Numbered from the stretch's first letter, positions 48,325 through 63,400 are shown. The stretch: DNA of 64,000 nt from Rhabdornis inornatus (GCA_013397075.1 VWZS01004498.1:1014268-1078267), one strand, 5' to 3'. Notes: generated by a model from the letters alone, not told the origin. Numbers and translations are program-made.

Positions 48325-48483
48325 CTAAGAATAACTTTCATTTTCATTCCATTTGGTGAACCACTGTTTTGTCTCAGGGTCTTGGCTTTTCCCATCTTTG
48401 ATCTGTCACTCCTCTTTTCGAATTCTCACAGCGTGATAGCGGGGGACACTGTCTTCGTACCTGGAACGCCGGAAGAACCCGCA
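48325..48483 (-). CDS. ITGA6: ITGA6 terminal exon, alpha-6B tail, interrupted by TGA
   Basis: Acceptor CTTCTCTGCGCAG. It encodes CGFFRRSRYEDSVPRYHAV then RIRKEE, followed by TGA (48406-48408), giving a 25-residue tail. After the TGA the same frame continues for 26 codons, QIKDGKSQDPETKQ then WFTKWNENESYS, and ends TAG at 48325-48327. The human B tail is RKEEREIKDEKY... ending WNENESYS, so the Arg codon appears replaced by a stop (consistent with CGA to TGA) and one codon is missing further on. A real nonsense change, a base error or readthrough cannot be told apart here. Confidence 0.9.
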
Positions 48484-51400
48484 CTGCGCAGAGAAGGAAA
48501 AGAACAGTTTAGGTCTAAGTTGCTGCCAAAGTCCTACAACTGTAGAGGCAGCAAATTCTTCCTTCACACAAATATGCAGGTAAGAAAATTGAAAACAGAA
48601 GTACGTAGGCCAAAAATCTAGTATATTTAGCTGTAAAAATGTGAGCCAAGAGGTCTGCATTAGCTGTTCAGCAGCAGTTAAAGACAAAGGGCATGCTCTG
48701 CCTATCCATGGTAATTAAATACCTTAAAAAGACTCCCTCCAGTACAAAGCTGTTCATTCATCTAATGAGGACATTTACTGCTATGCACAGGAGAGCTGTT
48801 TAAAAGACATTGTGCCATCCAGCTGTCATTAGATACTGCCAGGGATAAGAACATGTTAAAGTGGGCAAGGTTTTGTTCATAGTATTTAGGGTGCTGGATA
48901 TTATAGTTCTGCTTGGTCAATGGTTTGGGGTTTTTTTTAATATTAGAACTTAGATGGAACTGAATTTAAAAAAAAATTACAGTGAGCAAAGACCAAATCT
49001 TTAGCCATCTCATAGTTTCATTAAACACTGTTTTAAAATAATTCATAAAGAATTCCTCCCCACCCCCTCACCCCAAGCACACTTATGGATACAATGTACA
49101 TGCATGTAATATCTTAAGTGGAATAAAGGTTGCTAGAAGCATAAATCATCATGCATCTTGTAACTTCAGCAAAGTGTGTTCCTAGAGAAGTATACCTTAG
49201 AACTCAAGTAAAACAGATGTTTCCACGCAATAAATTCTCATTATGAAAACCCTTCTCTGATGTAAGCAGCATGTACCATTCAGCATGCACTAAAGGTTAG
49301 TAAAGCAAATTTATGTATTGTCTATCTAGTCTTATCTTTACATCTTAACTCTACAGTGTTGATTCCCATCTTGCAAGCCAAAGACTTACTTGTAATGTTA
49401 AAGCACAAATTAAAAAAAAATACTAAAGCCCATTGCAACAGATCACCATGTTTTTAAAAAAAATAAATAAGAAGCATTTTAGACCAGGGTAAACCTCTGT
49501 GTGTTCACATGCACCAAAAGTTGAAAATCTATTGAAAGAAGGAGCAAGCAAGTATGATAGCTTAAAATCCAAAAGTTAATAGAACTTTTGCAGAAAAAGC
49601 TTCACAGTTAGCCACTGCAACCATAGCACGTGCCACAGCTAGAAATTAAAAAATATCATCAGTTACCAATTACAGAAGTAGATCAGTACTATGCATCAGA
49701 AGTAAGCCTCTCTTTATCAGATGGCTGAGCATGGATCTCAGCCTTGTGATATGTGGCATCGTAATGATCTTTCTTATTTCTCTTGAAGAAACCACACTAC
49801 AAGGAAGGAAGGTATTTAGTCAATTTTTGTGGACTGGAAGAAGTCAAACCTATTAAAACTGACTTAACTGTCAACTGTCTTCCCGTTACCCCTTCACAGG
49901 CCAAAAAAAAAAAAAAAAGAAAAAATCATCACAAGAATTCAGTTGTTTCTAGATCTGAGAACTTCTTGGGCTAACTTGATCTATATAATAACAGAATAAA
50001 ATAACCTGAGTTATTAACAAAGTAATCTGAGAATATTATTTTAGAGGCATTTTGATAAATCTGTAGAGAATCTGTTTGGGTTTTTTTTTTAAGAAAAGCA
50101 ACAATACAGTATGTCCATAGCAACTGAGGGTGGCTGTGAAGAGCAGAAAGAAGCCTCTACAGAAACTTGTTTGAGGACTAATACATGGGACAGACAAAAC
50201 CACAGTGTGTTGAACAAAACCAGTTACTTCTTTGACTCCTTCAATACAAGCTTTTGTCTTAAACCAATGATGTATCTGTCTTTCCAGTACAATGTTCCTA
50301 GAATAGCACAGTCTGTCATAAAAAACAGCATTTTTCACTGTGAAAAATGTTTGTATTTTCATGCACAGTAAAACAGAAGTAGTTACAACCTAACAGCCCA
50401 CACAGTATTCATTCATCAGAAATATTTTCAGGAGCAGCTGGGCATTTTTTAGAAAAGAAGGAAACTAGAACTATCCTATGGGAAGTAACCTGCAGCAAAC
50501 ACCTCCTGCTAACTGCTAAGCTAGCTGCTGCAGTTTCACTGGAAAAAAAGTGACAGATGAATAGTCTTCACCTCCTCTTCCTTAATAACTTCTGCAGTCC
50601 CATAACAGCAAATGCTAACTGCCTACACCTGTAAAAACTAAGAGAACGGCTCTGTTATACTTGGAACCACAAATAATTGGCATTTTTACAAAGGTCATTA
50701 GAAAAAAACATACTTAATTTTTTCTTTTGCAAATAGTTAATCATTTGTTATACCTTTTTATTTATTCCTTTAAGGTTTCTAAGATAAAGCAATAATAAGA
50801 AATTCACTAGCACACTTGGTTATGTATTTAGACTGTGCTTTTGGTTATTTTCATCTACTACCAGTTTAATGGTATTTCTGATGTTATGAGAACAGAGCCC
50901 TACTAAAACATTTGTAAATAGCTTACATGAAGTTTTACACCTCCAATAGCTGCACCCATCTGTATGAAACTATGGCCTCTGAACATTTGTCTCAACTTTC
51001 ATGTGGAGCTCAAAATACTTACTTTGGAGGATGTGAAAACAGAAAAATTATGTAGCAAATCTGCCCGTACAACCATTTTCATTCCAAGTGTTACAAAAAC
51101 TGAGAAACTGATCATGTATGATTTGTGCAGTTTTGCCCTATTTTGAGTCCCAAATACTTCATCATTTACTTAATTAGTTTGCTATCTTGTCAGTTATAGA
51201 GCAGAAAATAAAAAATAACCAGATGACTAAAAGCTTACCTTCCATAGTAAGAATACCAACAGTGCAAGCATGAGTATTCCAGCAAGGATAGCCACTGCGA
51301 TGATCCACCACGGAACTCCTGTGTAAAGGGCTACTGATTTTTCAGGAAATACAGTAACACGCACCTACAGGATGGAAAATGTGCCGGTGGAAGGAGTGTT

Positions 51401-54400
51401 TTAGAAAGAATTAAAGAATTTTTAATTAGAAAGCTGCAATATAAATAGTCTTATCTCTCCTCTAACAAGATGTCTTCTACAAAATGCTTTTGAAGAAAAA
51501 GTTCCCACTGGTATCATTTGAATGAATTTATTCAACCCCATTAAAAGGTAAAAATTAGCAGTAATTCAAAACTCAATTTAAAAGTTAAAACTTTTAGCAA
51601 GTTTTGTTTTAAATTTGTTTCATTCCTGGTCTTTGGAGATAAGCTAGAACAATCACAACCGTAACACGTGGTTAGCATTAAACACTGAACCTACCTGAGC
51701 AACTTCATTTGTGAGTTTGACATTCTTAGCTGCAACAGGAACATTGATAGAAGCCCTAACAAGAATGTCAAGGTAATTCATTTTTGAGTATTCCTGTTCC
51801 AAAATAAAACATGAATATTAGACACAGAACAGGAAAGAACTCTGACCTTTCAAAAAGGGCAAGTAAGAGGACTTACCTCTAAGAAGGTACTGTTCCACAG
51901 TCTGGAACGCAGCACAATAGATGCCTTGCTGTCTAAACCCTTCAGGGGACACTTTACATCCACACAGCGTGCATTCACATTGCAGCTCTGCAATTACACA
52001 TTTCTACATGTAAAGTAGTTTAAACCTCATCCCAAGATTAAAAACTGGATATATGCGTCATACCTACATGCAAGAACCACTATCTGTTTGTACTGACAGC
52101 AATGTGAATATACAATGAAGATGTTATTACTCACTTATTTTAATGTAAACACCTATGTAGATACTCTTTCCTAGTTCTTTCTCACAGTAGATAATCTAAA
52201 TGTTCAAATTTTAAAAGCACTGATACTTGGATATAAGATAAAAAGAAGGGAAAGAGAGAATTTCTTTCACTCTGCCAAACTCGGAAAAGCCCTATTTTGA
52301 CTGCAGAAGGAGGTATCTGACAAGAATATGGATGATGCAATATCCTTACCAAGGTCATGTATTTTCTTTCTGAGAATAAAGAAAATGCCTGGCTGTCTGT
52401 AATCTGCTTCTCTGCAACTTCACGCTTCCTTCTTGAGTTATGGGATTCCTAAAAGGAAACAAAAGTAAAAAAATAAAAAGCGGTTTATCATAAGAATCTT
52501 CTCATTCATACAAGCAGAGAAACCAGAGCTCAGTATTTTCTTCTTCCAAAATCAGCACATGACTGACAGCATTATATATCCCTACTTAGCCACATTTACT
52601 GCTACGAATAAAATTTGAGATTACATAAAGAAAGGCCAACAGACTATTCTCTTTAATAGGGCAAGGGAAGGTTTAGATCTATTAAGCTTTAAGCGCTATT
52701 TCTGTTTTTGTTTGAAGGGTATTAATGGTAGTCTGCTAAAAGAGTAAGAATGTGCTACGGTCAGTAGATGCAGGTTTTTTAACTGTATACTAATTACACT
52801 CACTGCAAGTTATATTAACTAATAATGATGTGACAAAAACAGGTTTATGTGCATGCAGTTTTAATGGTGGAAAACAAAAATTCCTCCCATATGAACTTAA
52901 GATTATATGAAGAAAAAAAAAATGCAGCTCAAGTTTTAGGAAAAAGATTTTGCTAGATAGGCACAATCCTGGGCTATGAAAATTGCTTTTTTTTATATTT
53001 GTTGTAAATAAATAAATTTAAGTTCAAGCTCCTTGTCTTGAAAAATGTACATGAAATGCCCCCAGGCTGGGAAGATGTTTAGTTATTGGTTTTTGAGTAA
53101 CAACTCAGATGTTTTTATTACTGAGCAGTTTTCAATAATACTGATGAAATTTGTTAGAACAGTCAGCAGTTTCATCCTATGTAAGACCTGTGACAGCAGT
53201 GCCCATTGCAAAAACAGTCATTGTGATATAGCATCTATCCTTCAGCAAATCAGCCTATCCTGATAGGCTTATTCACTGATATATTGGTCATGTATTGTGC
53301 TTTTGAGCTGCTTAAGATAAAAAGTAACTCCTCCCAGAGGCAAGCTCTCATGCCTTGCTCTCACACACTGTGGGGTGCTTTCATGCTGTACCAATTCATG
53401 AACAGAAGACAGGGTAACATACTGCAAGATGCAAATTGTTGATTTCCTTCTCAGGTTGACAGGAGACTTTTTCCAAGCCTTTGGAGTCTATTTTTATCAA
53501 ATAAAGCAGCCATTTGCCATTACTAATTTCTTTTGGCCACTGGATGTCCAGGGAAGCAGTGCCAAATGTTTTCAGTGGTCTGCCCAGGTTAGTTACCTGT
53601 CAAAACAAACATTGTTTAAACTGTGAAATACTTTTCAGAGGGATTTTCTTGCTGTAAACATTGACTTGGACAAGCTTTAAGCACACAGCTAACAGGAAAT
53701 TTAGATCACATGAAAGGCAGTCAAAATAGTACAAAGACAAAACATATACTAAAACTAGCACACTTGGAGAGCAAGGAAATACATAAAAATACATAGAATT
53801 CCCTAATATGAACTTTTAGTTGTTGGATTTAGAAATTAATTTTCATGTGAAAGACAACTCCAGTTTAGAGTTAACAAATCAGTCAGTTGCATAACTGAGG
53901 CAAAGTGCAAGTTTCTGAGGAACTCTGACACAGAGAACTGCTGCTGCTACAATACATGGACAAGGTACAGAAAGAAGTAAAGGACTGACAGAGATGGACT
54001 TTCATTTCTCTTAGTCTCCTCCTTACTATATTTTGCAGAAGACCAAGACAGTGAAATAGATTCACACATTCAGAGGGGCTCTCTCAGCCCCTCCTTGCAC
54101 TGGCTCTGTGCTCAGGCCATTCTGCCTGTGTGCACCAGCCAAGCTTGGCCAGGCCCCAGGCAGGTTCTGCTTTAACTTTCTTCCCTCCCTGCAGGGGCTT
54201 TTATGCCGTACAACTGAATGTGCATGAACTGCTCCAAAAAAAGTGTGCAGACAGCCTCAGGCCACTTCCTCAGAATATGATCATAAAAGATTAAGATCTA
54301 AAGAAGCTCTAGTCCACAGTCAAACTGCATGTTCTGATCAGGAAGTCACGGTTTTGGGACAAAGAAAGCCAATTTCATTATAGCAACTTTTCTAAGTATT

Positions 54401-57400
54401 CATATGCAGAAAGCAAAAGCTGTGCATTTGACTGAAAGCAGCTGTTGGCATTAATCTAAATTACTCACTCTGAATTCAAACTCTATGAGGTTTCCAATAT
54501 CATCTTCAGATTTCATAGCACTCTCACCAATGATGTTACCTCCAAAATATACCTGAGAAGGCTTAGCAACTCTGTTCAGGTGGGGGTGGGAAAGGAGAAT
54601 AATAAAAGATTTTAATGAGTCTGAAGCAAAACTGTCCCCAGACCCCCCAATCGGTCATGCATCGACACTTACCCAGTAAGTGATAAAAGCAATTCAAGAA
54701 CCACTTTAGCACTGGCTGGAATTGGAGTCAAATTAACTTGAGTGCTCGTTCTACAATGAAAAGGAAACAATGGTGTTTATTTTACAAATTTAGTGGGTTT
54801 CTCTCTACTACTAAATTACTTCTGTGAATCAAGCAAACGAATTCAAAATGTTTACAACTGTATATCAAAGCAAAGTGCAGGTGCATGCACACAAAGAAAA
54901 CTTACGTTTCCAGCTTCAGGTTAATTTCTAAGTCTGTTGTATCAACATTAACTTTAGTGGTACTTAAGATCAGATAAAAGGTTACCTAAACAAGAAAGAA
55001 GACAGATATATGAGCTCTTTATAAGATACATCGATACGTGAAATTTTATAGAAAATTTCAGTATTAAGTTCTAGAGTTAAAAAGATGGATCCAAATCACA
55101 TTTCCAGTTGCTACACACAGGAACTTTGAATGACTGCAGTCAGTCAGGACAAGATTTTACACTTGAGTAAAGTGCAACTTACATTAGAATTTCTTTTGAA
55201 AGGATTTCCAAGTTCACACTCTGCTTGAGAACCATTTTGGTTAGCACCACACGTTAGCTGTTTTTCCTGATTAAACAGAATACATTTACAAGTAAAAATA
55301 TGCTGGAAGTATTTTTAAATTTTCAGTATTTTTTCTCTTAAAAATACTTACAGGATAAGCCCTCATCTCTCTGAATGCAGAATATGTCAGACTGTCTGGA
55401 AAAGTTGCAATTAGTTTAGCTTCATATGCATCTTCACCATCTTTTTGTGGATTTTTTACATCAGATGGATTGTTTGTCACTGTTATTTCCAGGGCAATAT
55501 CTTTCTGGTCTTTCAGAACAAGCACTGGCATGCCATTTTCACTGCAGAAACAGAAAGTACAGGGTTCTGTGCATTAGGAAAACAAATGTGTATGCAAGTT
55601 TGCTTCTTATGATGGTTTATCCAAATACAATCTCCTCTTATTAGGAAGAATTATAGTAAAACTATGAATATGAACAGTAATAGGATTTTTCCCCCACACC
55701 AGTATTTCATCTCACAGTGGCCAGCAGTTAAGAGGACAGAACAGGCTGATAAATCCCTCAAGTAATCAGGAGTTTATAGTTTTTCTGAACCAGCACTTGC
55801 ATCTGACTCATGTAGTGATGAACTTTCTCCGAATCCATCTACTGACCTGCTTTTTTCTTGTTAAGTATACATAGGATTGGCTTCTGAGTGTGGCACTCAC
55901 TGCTAAAAATGTCTGACTGCTGGCAGTAAATAAATGTACTCCCTTCTGTTCGTTTTACCCCCACTCTAATTTCACTGGCCCTCCAGGAAGGAGGGATGCA
56001 GCAGGGTGCTGGGGCATGTGTTAAGATGAAACCATTACTCCATTTCTCTTCAACTACTTCTCTTGGGCTATTAGACTATATTCTATTGAGTTGTCATACA
56101 GTCAAGTTTCATCTGCAAAATAATTAACAGTGTCACACAATAAACTACTGCAAGGCTGGTTTAGACTCTAATTTCTCCAGGTGTTAAATTGGTTTTATTT
56201 TTCTTTTAGCCTACTCCTGCACTATTGTGGCCACTTAGTATCCATTCAACTCTGAACCACTTTTCTGCTCAAACTCTTCCCCTCTTCCCCCCTTCCTCAC
56301 CCTGGCAAATCAATACTACTACCAAGGGCTGTGTTTGCCAGACACAGAAAAAAAGTTGCTCTCTTTCTCAAAACCCTCTCCTAAAAGTTCTTTTAAGCAC
56401 TTGTTAATAATTTGAACTTTAGAAGTGCATTAATCGAGACTTACAGTGGTAAATAAGTAAACCTGTCTTCATTTCCCTCTCTTGTACAAAACCGGTACTG
56501 AAGCTTAAGATTGCTGTGACATTCATTGTCGTCTCCACATCCTTCTTTTAAGAATTCCACCTAAATAAAACCAAAGCAATTTTACTGCCTGACACATAAT
56601 ACTAGCGTAAAATGAGATTTCTGAAGCACATTGAATAAAGCATCTATATGGAACTCACAAGGCACTTTCCTGGACAGAGTTCAGATTTTATCCTGACTTA
56701 ATTCTTGCCTGTTGAGTTTTTCTTTGTGAGATACAGCCCTTGATGCTGGTAATTTAGAACTTTAAATGTGACTAAAACCAGAGTTGAATAATTCTAAGTG
56801 AGAGGTACACTTCTAATGAAGAAATACATCTAAGTCTGATTCTTCAATAAGCATCGAGGACATAAGAATTTTAACTGAGATCTTCTTCCCTTTATGTTAC
56901 TGCTGCAGTCATTGCTCAAATGCCATTACAGCATCCTAACAGTGGAAGAATTAAGAGTGTACATTATCTTGTTATGTTGGACAAGTGTTCCCAGCAGGAG
57001 ACAATGAATTTCCATTTGTAATCAAAAGTACATTTCCTCCTAAACTTATTGGGGAGAGGGAAGAAACTGAGGAGCTATCCCATCTTCACTTTTGTTGCAA
57101 AAAACCAGTACATAGTTCATAACATGTAACAAGTTCAGAACAAAATATAAAACAATAATCCAATAGTTATACGTCCAGTGCCACCCCAGTTATTTCCTTT
57201 GGACATAATTTAGCTTTCTACAGTCCACAAATAACATAATTTTAAAGAAGTGCAGATTTATGTGAATATGTGATATCAAAGGCTTACTTTTGTGGTCTCT
57301 GTTTCAGATTCATTCGAATTTAGAATTGGTGTGAGATCTGGAAGTGCACTCTCTTTTCTCTTGGATGGTGAGTCCAGCCCAGCAATTTTAACATTGACTG

Positions 57401-60400
57401 ATATTGGAATGGGACGTAGCTTATCTTTAATTTTTTCCTGTTAAAACATTTTAAATTGCATAGTTAGTGTACAGTGCAGAGAAGAAAAAACAACACAAAG
57501 ATGAGCTTTTGAAACTGTATGTAAATTCAGCACTTTCTGAACATGCAGGAACACAAAGAACCCAGCCCTACTTTCTTTTTTTTGCCTCTGGCTTCCCAAT
57601 CTGACAATTTCTCTCACCATTAAGAATTCCTAGGAACCATAGATGGCAATTCTATGAAATTCACACAGCTACAGTAAAATAACACATTGGAACAGATTTG
57701 AGTAACATGGTCTAGTAAAAGGTGCTAATGGCATGGGATTTGGAATTAGATGATCCTTGAGGTCCCTTCCAACCCAAACCATTCTGTGATTCTATTCTAT
57801 TAATAAACTAAAGTTCTTTAATCTGCTGGGGTCAAAAGCAACCTTGGAGGCTGACTCACTCCTGCTGAGCCATGGAGAGGGAATCTGTTTAGCCTCTGGA
57901 GCAATACCACCTCTAAGCCCCACTATGGCAGCCAAGTCAAGAGAGCATATACCAAGCTTTCTTGTCCTGCCCATTCATCCACTCCAAAACCCATGGGTTG
58001 AAATTCTTTTCCTGAACAGTCACACTATAAAATTCTGTAACAATTATTTCTGTTGGAAGCAGCTCTCCGTTTTTGGCACTTAGTCCCTCTCTATTGTTCT
58101 AAATTTGTTCAGCTCTATTGACCTCCAGAATGTGCTGCAGTGGCTACAAATTTTATCCATACTTTGCTAGAAAGGCAACAGGAGGAAGCGGCATGTGTGT
58201 AGGGAATAGTAAACTATGGTGGGTTTCTGTTTTTGAAGTTTTGTATTGCCTATGACTTTGAAATTATATAAAAAGCTATATACAAAGGCTCCTTCCATGA
58301 GGCTGCAAAAAGAGGAGCATTCTTTTGTTTTAAGTGGATCTAAATAAAACAAACAGTCTCCCTTACCTGCAGTATAAGCTTTGTAGTCACACACTCCCAT
58401 GAGTTCTGTCCCCTGAGGGTTGTACTTGCAGTGAACTGATCAGACGAGTGGTCACTGAAACGCACCCTGGAGGGCAGGCCCAGCTGCCGCCTCTCGTTCT
58501 CCACTTCGAATGTGTAATTGATCTCTATGTGAAAAAAATAGTCGGTCATTATAGAAAAAAATAATCATTTCCATATTAAAAGGAGTGTTAATTTCACCAG
58601 GTATAATCTTAAGCATTATTCTAGAAGATTGTTCAGGCCAGTGCTGGGCTTCATAAACTGGTTTTAGTCATGTCAGTTTTGTCCTGCCACACTTGAGGGC
58701 CAGGTATCCCATGTGTGAATCTGAAGAAAATTTCAAAACCAAATCCTGTTATTCCCTAATAAACCGCTCCCTTATGGGCATGCGGGGCTGGCTGGGGGAG
58801 CTGTAATTGTTGTGCGGAGCCAGCAGAGGGCTGAGCTACCCACTGTAAATACCCCGACTGCGCTGTAGGGGATCCCTCTTGGGTCCCAAATGGCACCTGA
58901 GAGCCAGCAGGATTCTGACGTTAAGGTACACTGATAAATTTAACACTGAAAGCAGAAGTGCGACTAGAGCTGTCCAGTTGTGTGCTAAGATGTGTTTTAC
59001 TAGATCTGAATTTGGTGCATCTTTTAATGATTGCTTCAACGAGCTAATCCAGTGCTGCACAAGTGGAAACAGCCCTCAGTGTGCCAAAGCACTGAGAGCA
59101 GCAAGCACTTCACCTGCTGAAGGACCAGCACCTCATTCAGGCACAGCCTTTGGATTTTAAAAGTAACTGAGAAACTCAAGACAACGCAGGAGAAAAAGGG
59201 TCATTTGCCTTAAAGTTCTTCTCATTTCCTCTCAAAATCCTACACAGTTCTCCAAGAGGTTGTAACAGCAGCATTGTAACAAGTGCTTTATGTTTTTGTG
59301 GTACAGTCTTCCAGTCTTCTCCTATTAACGCAGATTTTTTTATTTCAGTTAATAATTTCCACAAAACCATTTTCATGAATACAGGATAGGTTCATAGGGT
59401 AAGCCTCCAATAAGAAATAATGCTCACTAAGAATGTATAAAAACGTATAATGAAAAATTATTCTCTAAAGCAGCACTAACCTAGAGAGACAAAATGGTTT
59501 GGATCTGTATAGCAGCCATTTGCTCACTGGCAGTTCTAATACTTAGAAAGCTTTAGTCTGTCATCCACAGAACAGCTTAACACACCAGCATGACATGACT
59601 CTAAATACAGACTGTGCAACAGCTGAGCTTAGCACTGAGTCACATTTTAAATTTGTCACTGTCTGAGATGAGTCACTATAATTCGAGCAATATTTTTCCA
59701 TTACAAACTCAAAAAAAAAACAAAAAAACCAAAAAAAAAACACCATGTAACAAACAGATCAAAAATATTTATCTTCAGAACTTACTTATTCTTGGATTTA
59801 AATCTCTGGGGTTTGCAGTGTATTTAAAACATGCTTTCACATCCATCCTGTAAAAAGTGCCAAGAAATTAGTATTACATGGTCCAAGAGAATGTAAAGTT
59901 TTAACTGATCAGTCTTCTGACTGTGATATTTGCTGCCTACTAGACTGAATTACAAAGCAAGAAAAAATGGTTAATAAGAAATTAAGCATTTGCTCTTCTG
60001 TGTCTACTCAAGACAAAGCTTTTCAAGCCAAAAGACTTGTGTTAAAAGTCTAAAGAGACAAGGTGACATTAATTTCCAAAAATGAATGTTAGGAAGAAGA
60101 CATACTCCACACCTCGTCTTTAGCACAGTAGCCTGATGAAATTCAGGAAGTCAAAATAAACATATGCAGATACATTTGCTTAACCTGCATGGCTCTTATA
60201 TCCCTTCACTTAAACATGATCACTGAATGACTTTTGACAGCAGAAAGCTCAATACACCAAGGCTTCTGATAAGAGTAATTTCTTTATCATTTACCTTATT
60301 TCACCATGGTCCTCAGGGTTTTTTTTCTTTAGATCAATTCTATCAGGGTGTACTGTAATGTTTCTTCTAATGCTTATCACAGGCCGAGATCTTCATTTGG

Positions 60401-63400
60401 GGAAAAAATGGGGAATAAAAAAAAGATGTAAAAAAAGAAGTCATTTCTCTTAAGATTAACAAAATAATTAATGTGAATATCAGATTCCCTCCACACATTC
60501 GTTGCATTGATTTGCAACAAAGACACCCCAAGAAACACAGTTTGGTTTTTATACTGGTTAGAAAAAAATCTGAAAACTATTAAAAGCTAAGCAAAGCAAA
60601 GGTCACTGAGGACAACTATAGATCATGAGGGGAAGCAGGCTACACTAACATCATGATGTTGTTGTCATTCTACACACTTACAAAAAACAGAAAATTCAGT
60701 GATGGATTCTACCACCAATAGTAATTCAGCTCCTATGAACAGCTACAGGTACTACAGTTCATTCAGTTTATGTTCACAAGAGCTTTAATGTGGAGCTTGG
60801 TGGCCGTGGGAAATGATGTTTTCATTTCCTGCTTCCTCTGCTTGTAGGCTGTAACCGTACTTCTGCCTGACAACTTGTCTTTTCTCTTCCATTTCTGGAA
60901 GGGAAAAGATATTTCACATGAACAAATGAATGAGCTGATCTTGTTACTAAAACATCCAAAGTTTGTTTAAAATAGCTGGTAAGCCACCTGCTCCATTTAA
61001 ATGGGCCACTCCTTCCACTGTTTATCACCATAAGAAGTGTTTGTTCTCACCTTGGTAAAAGTTTTTGTCCTGCCTTTATCAGCAAAAGATTAAGGCTCCT
61101 TTCTGAGTAAGCAAAACGCTAAGTAATGTAATGACCACTCCTCTACCACCTACTCTGTTCTCTTCTACAAGCCATGTGAGTTGCTTTTCTTGGGTGCTGT
61201 TCCAATGTATTTAAGAACATTACAGTTACATGCACAGATACTATACACCTTAGAGATGGGAGCATAAATTGTAGGAAGGGCTGTTGTGCCTGAAAAGTAA
61301 AGTTGTTTGTCCCAGAATTGAGATAACCAGTTCTGGAGTTTCTGCTTCTTATCCTTTGGGACCTGACAACAACCACCAAAGACCTGAGCTTGATGCAGCA
61401 TTCACAGTTCTGATGCTGAGACAGACAGTCCTCTTCCTGCCCATTACTAATGATTCAGCTTAACAGTACATTAAACTGGGAAAAAAAGCAGAGGTCTGCA
61501 AAAGACTAACTTCATCCCTAATTTAGGCACCTACTACAGAAATCCCAAAGGATCCTAGCTGCAGGGCTTCCTCACTGTTTCATGGACCCCAGTGCAAGCT
61601 CAGCAAGGCTGTGTGCACCTCATTGGTTTGGATCCTCAGCTTCAAAAGCGGGGGTTGATTCTGTTTTCTTCTCTTTTCAGTAAAGCACAATTAAGTAAGA
61701 TAATGGAAGCAAATGTATTAGTTAACTTCTCTTTAAGGAATTACTTATCACCCTTAAATTCCATTCAAGGACACAGACATCCAAGTTACAACAGGACAAA
61801 ACTAAGGTGCAGGTACACTGTCCACATCAGCATTCTACAGGAACTGTCCATGTTCACCCTCTTACCCTGTAGTGATTGTAAGGCAGGTTCTCAAGGGGAG
61901 GATGGGGATAAAGAAACAAACCAATTTATTGAGTCCCTGTCCTTCCCCTCCACCTTCCCTCAAATTTCCAGTTTCTGGTAGAAGTACACTCAAAGCCAAA
62001 CAGCTTTTTGTTACTTCTAAGCAAATTGTTTTTAAGAAACTAAGACCAAAGCCCTGGTGTAATTAATTAAGGTTCTATGTATAATACCTGTACACGTTTA
62101 CAGAATCTGACAGGGAACCAACAGCAACATCAGGGTAGGAATTTTTATCCAGGTCCATATTTCCAGCAATAGAGTAACCAAAGAAATTGGTGTGTGTTTT
62201 TTCTCCATCAAGAATCTAAAAAGCAAGCAGATGGAGGGAATTCAGACATTTAAAAGTGATAAAGGTGAAATAAGTAACAAGTGAATGTAACTGTCTTATG
62301 GACAGAGAAAAAAAGAGGGAAGAGATATAATGAAGTAGGACCTGTGAAATAGGACCTCTGTGTTCAGTTTTGCTAAAGGACACTGAAGTGCCAAGATGAT
62401 TTGCTCTTCTTCCAAGAAATTAGCTGGCAATAGCAGTGAGTACCAGAAATTACTGATCTGTAGAAAGCTTAGTTTATCTTTATTTACAGTATTTATGGAC
62501 TATAAATACTTGAAACAGAAAAAGTATTCTATAGAGTATTATAAAGTATTCAAACAGTATTCTAAGGAGTATAACGAAGTTTCATTCCCACCCTGTAAAC
62601 TGGACACAGTGACCCTCAAAAAAAAATATTTTAAAAGGAAGTGAAACAGTAGTAATGAAAGAGAAAACAAAGAAACTAATTGTTTTCATATCACCAGATT
62701 TATTTTTTTAAAACCCAGAATTTATTTATATACACATCTTTTTCCTTCTGCACATATTACTTGTGCCAATAGATGGCCCCAGAAATAAAAATATATATTA
62801 AAATCAAGAATTCCTAATCTTTCCTGTCAGCAGTACAATCTTTGAAAGACCCTGTGACTTTCCTGAATACCCACCACCCCAATAATAGCAATGAAAAGGA
62901 AGATGGATGGCCCTGTCATTCCTTTAATTTTGTTCAAGAATAATCATATAGTAAAGGTTATTTCATTACCTGTGCTGGTTTTGTATTTATTCCATTCTCG
63001 GATCCATGATAAATGTATACTTTGCCAAAACCATCATATGGAGCCCCTACTGCAATATCTGGTGAAAATAAGTTGCAACATCCAAAATCATTCTTGCTCT
63101 TTCTGCAGCATGCAGTCAAAGGGTAAGATGTTGCAAGTCTGGCATTGGCCAAACAATCTCACATTTTTATTGTCATTGTTTTAATTTACCTGGATATCCG
63201 TCCTGATTAATGTCCCCAACATTTTCAACTGCAAGTCCGAACATGGAGTCAGTGGTTCCATTTAAGCGAAGAGGCTTCACCCCCGCCCATTTTCCTTGGC
63301 GGTTCATGTAGATGTACACGGCACCCCCGATATCCCCACTCCTGTCAAAGTACTGCGGGGCCCCAACAACGATGTCCTGCCAGCTTAGCATTAAAAGGGA

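Noticed and set aside
48406..48408. TGA of alpha-6B as a selenocysteine codon
   Set aside because: The aligned human residue is Arg, not Cys or Sec, no selenoprotein family is involved, and I saw no SECIS-like element.
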